From: Clostridium paridis
GTDB lineage: Bacteria > Bacillota > Clostridia > Clostridiales > Clostridiaceae
Reading direction: 5' to 3'
Length of the DNA: 64,000 nucleotides
Assembly: GCF_016765615.1 (NCBI RefSeq)
Contig: NZ_JAESWA010000023.1
Location: forward strand, 124,001-188,000
Shown here: one piece after another, positions 28,195 to 35,357 of the stretch
Layout: every line of letters starts with the position of its first letter
How positions within the stretch are numbered: position 1 is the stretch's first letter
Made by a program: the position numbers and the translations under genes
The notes under the pieces: generated by a model
What the model was told of the DNA's origin: nothing
Seen by the model: only the letters and a program-made list of their open reading frames with translations
The model's database searches: none

Positions 28195-28341
28195 TTCGTG
28201 TTTATATATTTAGGATAAAGATGGTATGAGTGTGAAATGCCTAATTTTTAATAATGAAATGTTTTATGATTATGTTTTCATTTGATAAATTATTAAAAAA
28301 CACCTAACATATAAGTAAAAACTTTATTTTTATAAAAGCTA

Positions 28342-28370
28342 TTGATTTTTAAACTCTAACAGTGTAACAT
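28342..28370 (+). promoter_or_regulatory. Sigma-A-type promoter of the nucleoside importer operon
   Basis: TTGATT (28342-28347), 17-nt spacer, TAACAT (28365-28370). This places the start about 48 nt before the guanine aptamer. Confidence 0.55.
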
Positions 28371-28423
28371 ACAGATATAAGATGGTTAATACGAACATTC
28401 GTATTAATATGATGGTTATTATT

Positions 28424-28495
28424 CATTTCGTATATGTTTGATAATATGGATCAAACGTTTCTACCAGGAGGCCGTAAACTACCTGACTACGAATG
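28424..28495 (+). promoter_or_regulatory. Guanine riboswitch aptamer
   Basis: P1 CATTTCGTA / TACGAATG. P2 GTTTGAT / ATCAAAC with L2 AATATGG. J2/3 GTTTCTACC. P3 CAGGAGG / CTACCTG with L3 CCGTAAA. J3/1 A-C, with C at 28487 (the C74 equivalent), which specifies guanine over adenine. The 3' arm of P1 is also the 5' arm of the hairpin at 28491-28529. Confidence 0.95.
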
Positions 28496-28558
28496 TATAG
28501 TTTTTTGCGTACAAAAAAACTATACGTTCCTGGGCAGGCCTTGCTCAGGATTTTTTTG
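28491..28558 (+). terminator. Riboswitch expression platform: antiterminator hairpin and terminator
   Basis: GAATGTATAGTTTTTT (28491-28506) pairs with AAAAAACTATACGTTC. It reuses the 3' arm of P1 and covers the start of the terminator. The terminator TCCTGGGCA / TGCTCAGGA is followed by seven T residues. Guanine binding should stabilise P1 and so favour termination (an OFF switch). Confidence 0.8.
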
Positions 28559-28639
28559 TTTTAATGAGAAATTTTAACAAAAGAAAACAAAACAAAACAA
28601 TAGTAAAAACAAAAAAATTAAATTTCGGGGGGAAATGTA

Positions 28640-29740
28640 ATGAAAAAATTCCTAAAGGTAATTTTAAGTGCAGCTGTTGCAGCATCTGTAGTATTAACTG
28701 GATGTAGCAGCACTGGAAGTGAAAAGAAGGAAGCGAAGAAACTAACTGTTGGATTTTTATATGTAGGACCAATAGGTGACGGTGGATTCACTTACGCTCA
28801 AGATCAAGGTAGACTTTATCTTGAAAAGGAAACAGGAGTAAAAACACTTTACAAAGAATCTGTTAAAGAAGATAAGGCAGAAGTAGAAAAAGCTATTGAT
28901 GATATGGTAGATCAAGGTGCTAATGTAATTATTGGAACAAGCTTTGGTTTCCAAGATGGTATGGTTTCATCAGCTAAGAAATATTCAGATGTAACTTTCT
29001 TACACTGTTCAGGATATGAAACTGCTGCAAACTTAGGTCAATATTTTGGTAAGATTCATGAAATGATGTACTTAAATGGCGTTGTAGCAGGTTTAAAAAC
29101 TAAATCAAACACTTTAGGATTTGTTGGAGCATTCCCAATACCAGAGGTTATAAGAAACATAGATGCATTTACACTAGGTGCTCAATCAGTTAATAAGAAC
29201 GTTAAAGTAAAAGTTTCATGGACTAATACATGGTACGATCCAGCTAAAGAAAAACAAGCAGCTGAAGGATTAATAGATCAAGGCGCTGATGTTATAGCTC
29301 AGCACCAAGATACAGCTGGTCCACAACAAGCAGCTGAAGCTAAAGGCGTTTACTCAGTTGGATACAATACAGATATGAGTAAGACAGCTCCAAAAGCTAA
29401 CATGACATCAGCAGTTTGGAACTGGGGCCCATACTTTGTTAAAACTATAAAAGCTATTCAAGATGGTACTTGGAAATCAGAAAAGTACTGGGGTGGATAC
29501 GAAGATGGAATAGTATCACTTGCACCACTTACTTCAGTAGCACCAGAAGGAGCTAAAGATGCAGTAGCAAAAGCTGAAGATAAGATTAAGAGTGGAAAGA
29601 ATGTAATATTCCAAGGTCCAATTAAAGACCAAAGTGGAAATGTTAAGGTTGCAGAAGGAAAAACATTAACAGATGATGAAATCTGGAATATAGATTGGTT
29701 TGTTCAAGGGGTAGAAGGAACAATTCCAAGCTCTAAGTAA
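28640..29740 (+). CDS. BMP-family nucleoside-binding lipoprotein
   Basis: A 366-residue ABC-type binding protein of the BMP/Med family (PnrA/NupN type) that captures purine nucleosides outside the membrane. It has a lipoprotein signal with lipobox LTGC, then VGFLYVGPIGDGGFTYAQDQ, the family signature. A guanine riboswitch controls it, supporting guanosine or other purine nucleosides as cargo. A 12-bp hairpin follows, likely setting its higher expression relative to the downstream transporter parts. Confidence 0.9.
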   Translation: MKKFLKVILSAAVAASVVLTGCSSTGSEKKEAKKLTVGFLYVGPIGDGGFTYAQDQGRLYLEKETGVKTLYKESVKEDKAEVEKAIDDMVDQGANVIIGTSFGFQDGMVSSAKKYSDVTFLHCSGYETAANLGQYFGKIHEMMYLNGVVAGLKTKSNTLGFVGAFPIPEVIRNIDAFTLGAQSVNKNVKVKVSWTNTWYDPAKEKQAAEGLIDQGADVIAQHQDTAGPQQAAEAKGVYSVGYNTDMSKTAPKANMTSAVWNWGPYFVKTIKAIQDGTWKSEKYWGGYEDGIVSLAPLTSVAPEGAKDAVAKAEDKIKSGKNVIFQGPIKDQSGNVKVAEGKTLTDDEIWNIDWFVQGVEGTIPSSK

Positions 29741-29763
29741 TATAGGGTTAAATTCAAAAATAA

Positions 29764-29797
29764 AGAACTGAAGAAGTTATTTCTTCAGTTCTAGTTT
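29764..29797 (+). terminator. Intra-operon hairpin (partial terminator / mRNA stabiliser)
   Basis: A perfect 12-bp stem AGAACTGAAGAA / TTCTTCAGTTCT with loop GTTAT, followed by AGTTTTATGG. The poor U-tract suggests partial readthrough into the ATPase gene. Confidence 0.6.
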
Positions 29798-29810
29798 TAT
29801 GGAGGCGTGA

Positions 29811-31319
29811 ATGAATAATAATACACCATTAATATCGTTAATTAACATTGAAAAAAGATTTGGTACCGTATTAGCAAATCATAATATAAACTTAGATCTT
29901 TATAGGGGAGAAATTCATGCATTACTTGGAGAAAATGGTGCAGGTAAAAGCACACTTATAAACATAATATCAGGAGTTTATTCTCCAGATGCGGGTGAAA
30001 TAAAACTTAACGGAGAAAAAAAGAGTTTTGGATCCCCTAAAGAAGCTATGGATGCAGGCGTAGGAACAATTTATCAACACTTTAAGTTAGTAGAAGCAAT
30101 GACTGCAAGAGACAATCTTAACCTTGGGAATAGTAAGGGGTTGTTTTCAAAGGGTAAAAAGATAGATGAAGCAATCATGGAAATTTGTAAGACATATGAT
30201 TTGGAAGTAGTTTTAGATAAGTATGTATCCGACATGTCAGTTGGGGAAAAACAAAATTTAGAGATATTAAAGGTTCTATATAGAGGAGCTAAAATATTAA
30301 TATTAGATGAACCAACTACTGTATTTACACCACAAGAAACTGAAAAGCTCTTTAAGATAATGAGAAAAATGAAAGAAGCTGGATGTGCAGTTATTTTTAT
30401 ATCTCATAAGATGGATGAGGTTATGGAAATAAGTGATAAAGTAACAGTTTTAAGAAAAGGGGAAACAATTAAAACTCTTATGAAGAGTGAAACATCACCT
30501 AAGGAATTAACTGAACTTATGGTAGGAAGAGCTGTAGAACTGTCAATAGAAGCAGTAGAAGCAAAACAAGGAAAAGAACTTCTTAATGTAGATGGACTTA
30601 CTGTACTTAGTGAAGAAGGAACTGAAGCTATAAGAAATATATCTTTCTCTATAAAGGCGGGAGAAGTTCTAGGAGTTGCTGGAATAGCTGGTGCAGGCCA
30701 AAAAGAATTATGTGAAGCTATTGCTGGAATTTCTAAAGTCAAAGCTGGAAAAATAGTATTTGATGGTGAAAACTTAGAAGGAAAAAATCCTAGAGAATTT
30801 GTTAAAAGAGGAATAAGTATGAGTTTCATTCCTGAAGACAGATTAGGTATGGGGTTAGTTGGATCTATGGATATGGTTGATAACTTACTTCTAAAATCCT
30901 ACTATTCTCAAAAAGGACTTTTAATCGATAGAAAGCCTGTTATAAAAAGAGCTTTAGACCTTAAAGACAGATTAGAAATTAAAACACCTTCAATACATTT
31001 TCCAATAAGAAATTTATCAGGTGGAAATATTCAAAAAATATTGCTTGGAAGAGAACTTAGTGTAGATCCTAAACTGCTTGTAATGGCATATCCAGTTAGA
31101 GGATTAGACATTAACACATGTTTTACTATTTATAATCTTATCAATGATGCAAAAAAGAATGGTACAGCTGTATTGTTTATTGGGGAAGATTTAGATGTTT
31201 TAATGCAGTTGTGCGATAGAATAATGGTTATATGTAATGGAAATGTAAGTGGAACCATCGATAGTAAAGATGCAACAAGAGAAAAACTAGGACTAATGAT
31301 GGTAGGGGCAGAAGCCTAA
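29811..31319 (+). CDS. Nucleoside ABC transporter ATP-binding protein (tandem-domain, NupO/RbsA type)
   Basis: A 502-residue protein with two fused ATPase domains. Domain 1 is canonical (GENGAGKST, MSVGEKQNLEILK, LILDEPTTVFTP). Domain 2 has the altered Walker A AGIAGAGQKEL, signature LSGGNIQK and altered Walker B VMAYPVRGLD, so it is probably catalytically weak, as is usual in this family. GGAGGCG lies before the ATG. Operon with two permeases. Confidence 0.92.
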   Translation: MNNNTPLISLINIEKRFGTVLANHNINLDLYRGEIHALLGENGAGKSTLINIISGVYSPDAGEIKLNGEKKSFGSPKEAMDAGVGTIYQHFKLVEAMTARDNLNLGNSKGLFSKGKKIDEAIMEICKTYDLEVVLDKYVSDMSVGEKQNLEILKVLYRGAKILILDEPTTVFTPQETEKLFKIMRKMKEAGCAVIFISHKMDEVMEISDKVTVLRKGETIKTLMKSETSPKELTELMVGRAVELSIEAVEAKQGKELLNVDGLTVLSEEGTEAIRNISFSIKAGEVLGVAGIAGAGQKELCEAIAGISKVKAGKIVFDGENLEGKNPREFVKRGISMSFIPEDRLGMGLVGSMDMVDNLLLKSYYSQKGLLIDRKPVIKRALDLKDRLEIKTPSIHFPIRNLSGGNIQKILLGRELSVDPKLLVMAYPVRGLDINTCFTIYNLINDAKKNGTAVLFIGEDLDVLMQLCDRIMVICNGNVSGTIDSKDATREKLGLMMVGAEA

Positions 31320-31332
31320 GGAGGATAGCATT

Positions 31333-32388
31333 TTGATTAGATTAGTTAAAAGAGAAGAAGTTAAAAAATCGACAAATATTAAGATAAGAATTCTTTCTAT
31401 ATTAATAGCTATTTTAATTGCAGGAATTTTCTTGCTGATATTAGGGAACAATCCAGTAGATGTATTTGGAGGAATGGTTAAAGGTGCATTAGGCTCTCCG
31501 AATAGAATAAGACAAACAATCATTGTTGCAATACCTTTAGTAATTGCATCAATTGGAGTTGGTGTTGCATTTAAAATGCTTTTTTGGAATATAGGTGGAG
31601 AAGGCCAAATATTTATGGGAGCTTTTGGAGCTGCAATAGTTGCATTAAACTTTACAGCATTACCTAAACCTATATTACTTTTACTTATGTGTATATCAGC
31701 TATTATATGCGGTGGATTATGGGCATTGATAGCAGGATTTTTAAAAGTATATTTTAATACAAATGAAACTATTATTACGTTAATGCTTAATTATGTGGCA
31801 CTTAAATTTATAACTTTATTGCAGTTTGATTTACTTAAAGATAAAAATGCTATGGGCTTTCCTAAAATAGCAAACTTTGCTGATAAAGCATTGCTACCTA
31901 AGTTATTTGGAGTACACATAGGATGGATTATTGCACTAATAATTGTGGTAGTTTTCTTTATCTTTATGAATCATAGTAAATTAGGATATGAAATAGCTGT
32001 TTTAGGAGAAAGTAAAAATACTGCAAAGTATGCAGGAATAAATATAAATAAGACAATATTTAAAGCAGTATTTATAAGTGGAGCTTTATGTGGCCTAGTA
32101 GGTTTTATTCAGGCATCTGCAGTTAGCCAAACTTTATCAATAGAAGTGACAAATGGAGTAGGAAATACAGCTATTATAATTGCATGGCTTGCAAATTTAA
32201 ATGCTATCTTTACTCTTGTTGTATCTTTCTTATTTGGTGTTTTGATACAAGGTGGAGCATATATACAAACAGCTTTTGGAATACCAAATGCAGCAGCATC
32301 AGTCATTCAAGCTTTAGTATTATTTTGTGTACTAGCAGGTGAAATGTTTATTAGATATAAAATAGATTTTAAGGGGGTAAAAAGATGA
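31333..32388 (+). CDS. Nucleoside ABC transporter permease (NupP type)
   Basis: A 351-residue permease with 8-10 hydrophobic segments of the branched-chain amino-acid/nucleoside permease family. It includes the LNYVALKF and GLNAIFTLV-like regions; the exact visible strings are TLMLNYVALKFITLLQ and AWLANLNAIFTLVVSF. It starts at TTG with AAGGAGGA 8 nt upstream. Its stop overlaps the next permease ATG (ATGA). Forms a heterodimeric channel with the following gene product. Confidence 0.88.
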   Translation: MIRLVKREEVKKSTNIKIRILSILIAILIAGIFLLILGNNPVDVFGGMVKGALGSPNRIRQTIIVAIPLVIASIGVGVAFKMLFWNIGGEGQIFMGAFGAAIVALNFTALPKPILLLLMCISAIICGGLWALIAGFLKVYFNTNETIITLMLNYVALKFITLLQFDLLKDKNAMGFPKIANFADKALLPKLFGVHIGWIIALIIVVVFFIFMNHSKLGYEIAVLGESKNTAKYAGININKTIFKAVFISGALCGLVGFIQASAVSQTLSIEVTNGVGNTAIIIAWLANLNAIFTLVVSFLFGVLIQGGAYIQTAFGIPNAAASVIQALVLFCVLAGEMFIRYKIDFKGVKR

Positions 32389-33311
32389 ATATAGAGTCAT
32401 TTTTACATGCAGCTATAATTGCAGGAACTCCTTTATTATTAGCTACTTTAGGAGAAATATTAACTGAAAAGGTTGGTAACCTTAATCTAGGAGTAGAAGG
32501 AATGATGCTTCTAGGAGCAGTTTTGGGATTCTTAGTGGGATATGGAACAGGAAATCCCATGCTGGCTTTACTAGCAGCAATAGCAGCAGGAGCATTTGGA
32601 GCTTTTATTTATGCCGTGCTAACAATAACATTTAGGACTAATCAAGTAGTTACTGGATTGACACTAACTATTTTTGGAACCGGAGTTTCTTCATTACTTG
32701 GTCAAAAAGTAGTTGGTCAAGTAGTTCCAGATTCAGTAAAGAGTTTTTTTGCACAAATGAAAATACCGGTGCTCGGTGATATTCCATTTGTAGGATATAT
32801 ATTATTTAACCAAGATACCTTTGTGTATATATCTTATGTACTTACTATAATTGTAGGTATTTATATGTATAAAACAAGGATTGGATTAAATCTAAGAGCA
32901 GTAGGAGAGAATCCTGGAGCAGCAGATTCAGTAAGTATAAATGTATCATTATATAAATATGTAAATATCATTATAGGAGGAGCTTTAGCTGGACTAGGAG
33001 GAGCATATCTTTCACTAGTATATGTACCAGTATGGCAAGATAACATCACATCCGGAAGAGGATGGATAGCAGTAGCTTTAGTAATCTTCGCAGCTTGGAA
33101 TCCATATAAAGCTATTTTAGGTTCTTATCTTTTTGGAGGTTTAGATATTATTGGATTTAGACTCGAAAAAACAATAATTTCTCCGTATATACTAAGTATG
33201 CTTCCATACTTAGTAACGATTTTTGTGTTAGTTGTAATATCAGTAAGAAAATCAAAGAAGAATGCACCTCCAAGTTCATTGGGACTACCTTATTTTAGAG
33301 AAGAAAGATAA
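32385..33311 (+). CDS. Nucleoside ABC transporter permease (NupQ type)
   Basis: A 308-residue permease with the family N-terminus (ATLGEILTEKVGNLNLGVEG) and a core GENPGAADSVSIN, LGGAYLSLVY, GRGWIAVALVIFAAWNP. It completes the binding protein, ATPase and two-permease importer for purine nucleosides. A large hairpin element follows 3 nt after the stop. Confidence 0.9.
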   Translation: MNIESFLHAAIIAGTPLLLATLGEILTEKVGNLNLGVEGMMLLGAVLGFLVGYGTGNPMLALLAAIAAGAFGAFIYAVLTITFRTNQVVTGLTLTIFGTGVSSLLGQKVVGQVVPDSVKSFFAQMKIPVLGDIPFVGYILFNQDTFVYISYVLTIIVGIYMYKTRIGLNLRAVGENPGAADSVSINVSLYKYVNIIIGGALAGLGGAYLSLVYVPVWQDNITSGRGWIAVALVIFAAWNPYKAILGSYLFGGLDIIGFRLEKTIISPYILSMLPYLVTIFVLVVISVRKSKKNAPPSSLGLPYFREER

Positions 33312-33314
33312 TAA

Positions 33315-33422
33315 ATGTAACCTTAGTATTTTCCATGATAAGCTATAAAGCTTTACTGCATAAGAGGTTCGACCACGGAAAGCTTTATGGTGAAGAATGG
33401 ATTTAAAATACTTAGGTTACAT
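33315..33422 (+). other. Long structured intergenic element of unknown function
   Basis: 108 nt closed by an 18-nt stem with one mismatch (33315-33332 with 33405-33422, ends ATGTAACC/GGTTACAT). Then come CCAT/ATGG, a perfect 10-bp stem ATAAAGCTTT / AAAGCTTTAT (33345-33354 with 33379-33388) and an apical GGTTCGACC hairpin. No T-run follows. Directly after the nucleoside importer operon. It matches no RNA class I recognise. Confidence 0.65.
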
Positions 33423-33445
33423 GCCATATAATCTCATAAATAGTG

Positions 33446-33484
33446 TATAATTAATAAAGGAATTCAGTTTTTCTGAATTCCTTT
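33446..33484 (+). promoter_or_regulatory. Possible -10 element and leader hairpin of the EamA gene
   Basis: TATAAT (33446-33451) without a clear -35, followed five bases later by a perfect 12-bp hairpin AAAGGAATTCAG / CTGAATTCCTTT (loop TTTTT) and a weak U-tract. The hairpin may terminate upstream transcripts or stabilise the eamA mRNA. Confidence 0.45.
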
Positions 33485-33509
33485 AAGTTATTTTTAAAGG
33501 AGACTACTA

Positions 33510-34382
33510 ATGAAGAATAACAGCACAATAAAATTAATGATTTCAATGCTTATATGGGGAAGTTTAGGAGTATTCGTTAAAAATATTAATTTGCCATCTC
33601 AAGAAATAGCTTTTTCAAGAGCAGTTATTGGAACTATATTCATTTTTTTTGTTAATAAATTTTATTTTAAAAATTCATTAAGTGAATTGTTTGATAGAAA
33701 AAATAGAAGAACTTTATTTGTTTTAATAGCACTGGGAATATTCTTAGGACTAAATTGGATTCTGCTCTTCCAATCATACAAGTATACAACAATTGCAAAT
33801 GGAACATTAACATATTATTTAGCACCAGCACTAGCTATATTATTGGCACCATTTATTATAAAAGAAAGAATTAAATTAAAGAGTATAATATCAGTTATAA
33901 TTGCTATATTTGGACTATTTCTTATACTCACTTCTAATAACACAAATCAAACAGGAGAATACAATCACTTTTTAGGTATATCTTTTGCACTATTAGCAGC
34001 TTTAGTGTATGCACTTATTATTTTAATCAACAAAAAAGTACAAGGTGTAAATGGATTAAATAGTACATTTATTCAAATGTTTGTTAGTGCAGTAAGCTTG
34101 CTGCCGATAATACTTTATAGAGGAGAATATACAATAACTTCTACAAAGACACTTGTATATCTATTAGTAGTAGGAATTATTCACACAGGTTTAGCTTATA
34201 TACTATATTTTACAAGTCTTAAAAGTTTGGCAACTGAAAAGATTGCAATCCTAAGCTATATAGATCCTGTCTCTTCCGTAATATATGGATTTCTATTATT
34301 GGGAGAAGGTGTAAGCATAAAAACCATTATTGGTGGGATACTTATATTGAGTACAGGGATAATAAATATGGACAAGGAGTGA
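33510..34382 (+). CDS. EamA/DMT-family transporter
   Basis: A 290-residue membrane protein with ten predicted helices in two EamA repeats (MISMLIWGSLGVFVKN in the first, ISFALLAALVYALIILINKK opening the second). Drug/metabolite exporter superfamily, substrate unknown. AAAGGAGA lies 7 nt before the ATG. Its stop codon overlaps the ribosome-binding site of a 53-residue gene, so the two are co-transcribed. Confidence 0.8.
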   Translation: MKNNSTIKLMISMLIWGSLGVFVKNINLPSQEIAFSRAVIGTIFIFFVNKFYFKNSLSELFDRKNRRTLFVLIALGIFLGLNWILLFQSYKYTTIANGTLTYYLAPALAILLAPFIIKERIKLKSIISVIIAIFGLFLILTSNNTNQTGEYNHFLGISFALLAALVYALIILINKKVQGVNGLNSTFIQMFVSAVSLLPIILYRGEYTITSTKTLVYLLVVGIIHTGLAYILYFTSLKSLATEKIAILSYIDPVSSVIYGFLLLGEGVSIKTIIGGILILSTGIINMDKE

Positions 34383-34389
34383 GATATAT

Positions 34390-34551
34390 ATGAAAAAACA
34401 ACAAAATAATACAGGGATAAAAGGCGATGTAATGAATGATGGTTTAAATTCAGACGTAGGGTATAAAGCAGGTAATTTTACTAAAGATGCAGTTAAGGCA
34501 TTTGAGCAAAATGTAGCAAAAAATACACCTAAGGGTGATAGATTTAGATAA
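34390..34551 (+). CDS. Small hydrophilic protein (53 aa), unknown
   Basis: An ATG 8 nt after AAGGAGTG opens a 53-codon frame with no membrane segment. The product is polar, rich in Asn, Lys and Gly (MKKQQNNTGIKGD... ending GDRFR). It is translationally coupled to the EamA gene, since its ribosome-binding site contains the eamA stop. Frame, spacing and context support a real gene; the family is not recognised. Confidence 0.6.
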   Translation: MKKQQNNTGIKGDVMNDGLNSDVGYKAGNFTKDAVKAFEQNVAKNTPKGDRFR

Positions 34552-34554
34552 TAA

Positions 34555-34658
34555 ATAGGGTTTTTTATAGGAAACTTGATTTATTCTTGTTTGAAAATGT
34601 CTGGTTTTGGACATTTTCAGGCATAAATAAATTATTAGTTGAACTTAAAACCCTATAG
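34555..34658 (+). repeat. Hairpin repeat family, copy 3 (long form)
   Basis: 104 nt from ATAGGGTTTTTTATAGG to AAAACCCTATAG. The central stem GAAAATGTC / GACATTTTC is flanked by TGTTT/AGGCA and ATTTATT/AATAAAT pairings. Relative to copy 1, several stem changes are compensatory (AGGCA for AAGCA; TTTATTC/AAATAAA for TTGTTC/GAATAA). It begins 4 nt after the 53-residue gene. Its last bases with the following TATAGGTTTTTT could form a small terminator. Confidence 0.8.
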
Positions 34659-34671
34659 ATATAGGTTTTTT

Positions 34672-34706
34672 AGAGACTGTTGTAAACTTCAACAGTCTCT
34701 TTTATT
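34672..34706 (+). terminator. Rho-independent terminator
   Basis: An 11-bp stem AGAGACTGTTG / CAACAGTCTCT followed by TTTTATT; ends the eamA unit after repeat copy 3. Confidence 0.8.
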
Positions 34707-34709
34707 GCT

Positions 34710-34737
34710 TTGTTAATTAATGAATATCTGGTATAAT
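34710..34737 (+). promoter_or_regulatory. Sigma-A-type promoter of the 72-aa gene
   Basis: TTGTTA (34710-34715), 16-nt spacer, TATAAT (34732-34737). It overlaps the in-frame ATG at 34720, which therefore cannot be the start on this transcript. Confidence 0.55.
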
Positions 34738-34773
34738 TTACAAAAATGGGTATTTAAGAAAGGTAAAATATAT

Positions 34774-34992
34774 ATGGAGATGCTGGAAGTTTTATTATTA
34801 GTAATATCAATAGCTTTTATAATTGCAATAATTAATGGACTATCAAGGATAAAAAAAATAACTGAACAGAATGAAATAATTGAACAAAAGCAAAGAAAAT
34901 TAGAAAATAAACTATATGAGTTAAATGAAAAAATAGATAGAATTATACATTCTCAAGAAGATATATTGGACAAAATAAATCAAGATATATAA
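34774..34992 (+). CDS. Small membrane-anchored coiled-coil protein (72 aa), unknown
   Basis: From the ATG at 34774 (AAAGG 10 nt upstream) the product has one N-terminal membrane helix (VLLLVISIAFIIAIINGL). A charged coiled coil of about 45 residues follows (ITEQNEIIEQKQRKLENKLY...). The layout resembles small single-pass scaffold proteins; no family is recognised. It sits between a terminator and the preQ1-regulated queT leader. Confidence 0.6.
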   Translation: MEMLEVLLLVISIAFIIAIINGLSRIKKITEQNEIIEQKQRKLENKLYELNEKIDRIIHSQEDILDKINQDI

Positions 34993-35003
34993 ATTAAAGT
35001 TAC

Positions 35004-35032
35004 TTGATTTTATAAAGATCATGACATATAAT
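35004..35032 (+). promoter_or_regulatory. Sigma-A-type promoter of the queT leader
   Basis: TTGATT (35004-35009), 17-nt spacer, TATAAT (35027-35032). The start expected near 35039 leaves a leader of about 320 nt. Confidence 0.65.
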
Positions 35033-35052
35033 AATGAAGAAATTTATATTTA

Positions 35053-35156
35053 TACAAACTAAAAATTCTAAAATATTATTTCACTTAAAACATCATAGAG
35101 TGGGATATTAAGCAGCGATGTTTTAAGCTTATAATATAAGAATTTAAGAGTTTGTA
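35053..35156 (+). other. Structured leader domain upstream of the preQ1 aptamer, unknown
   Basis: A long hairpin with four consecutive helices: TACAAACT/AGTTTGTA, AAATTCT/AGAATTT, ATATTAT/ATAATAT and a perfect 11-bp CTTAAAACATC/GATGTTTTAAG. It is capped by a 22-nt loop (35095-35116, containing GAGTGGGATATTAAG). It ends six bases before the preQ1 aptamer stem and lies downstream of the mapped promoter. I cannot assign it to a known class. Confidence 0.6.
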
Positions 35157-35161
35157 TTTAG

Positions 35162-35200
35162 GACAGTTCGAAAGCCTCCTGTCTTTAAACAAAACTACGG
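35162..35200 (+). promoter_or_regulatory. preQ1-I riboswitch aptamer
   Basis: P1 GACAG/CTGTC (35162-35166, 35179-35183) encloses the loop TTCGAAAGCCTC, followed by the A-rich tail TTTAAACAAAACTACGG. This is the compact preQ1 class I arrangement. The tail end CTACGGC (35195-35201) is complementary to GCCGTAG (35287-35293), the 5' arm of the terminator, giving a ready antiterminator. PreQ1 binding should sequester the tail and allow termination. Confidence 0.85.
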
Positions 35201-35287
35201 CTCAATAAAAGTAATAATAATTATTTTATTATTTATTTGTTGTGTTTTAAGGATTTTTAAGTGTAATAGTAAAAGTCCTTTGTTTTG

Positions 35288-35316
35288 CCGTAGAAATTAT
35301 TTCTACGGTTTTTTTA
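35288..35316 (+). terminator. preQ1-controlled terminator
   Basis: A 9-bp stem CCGTAGAAA / TTTCTACGG with a 3-nt loop, followed by eight T residues. Confidence 0.88.
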
Positions 35317-35357
35317 CTTTTAAAAGAGGTTTAATAATTGTATCTTGGAGGAGAAAA

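Noticed and set aside
28757-28954. Minus-strand frames inside the nucleoside-binding lipoprotein gene
   Set aside because: Shadows of a well-supported plus-strand gene, without translation signals.
33366-33374. GGTTCGACC as a tRNA T-arm
   Set aside because: No acceptor, D or anticodon arms can be built around it; it is the apical hairpin of a longer palindromic structure.
34720-34773. ATG at 34720 as start of the small membrane protein
   Set aside because: It lies inside the -35/-10 region of the promoter for the gene, upstream of the expected transcription start.
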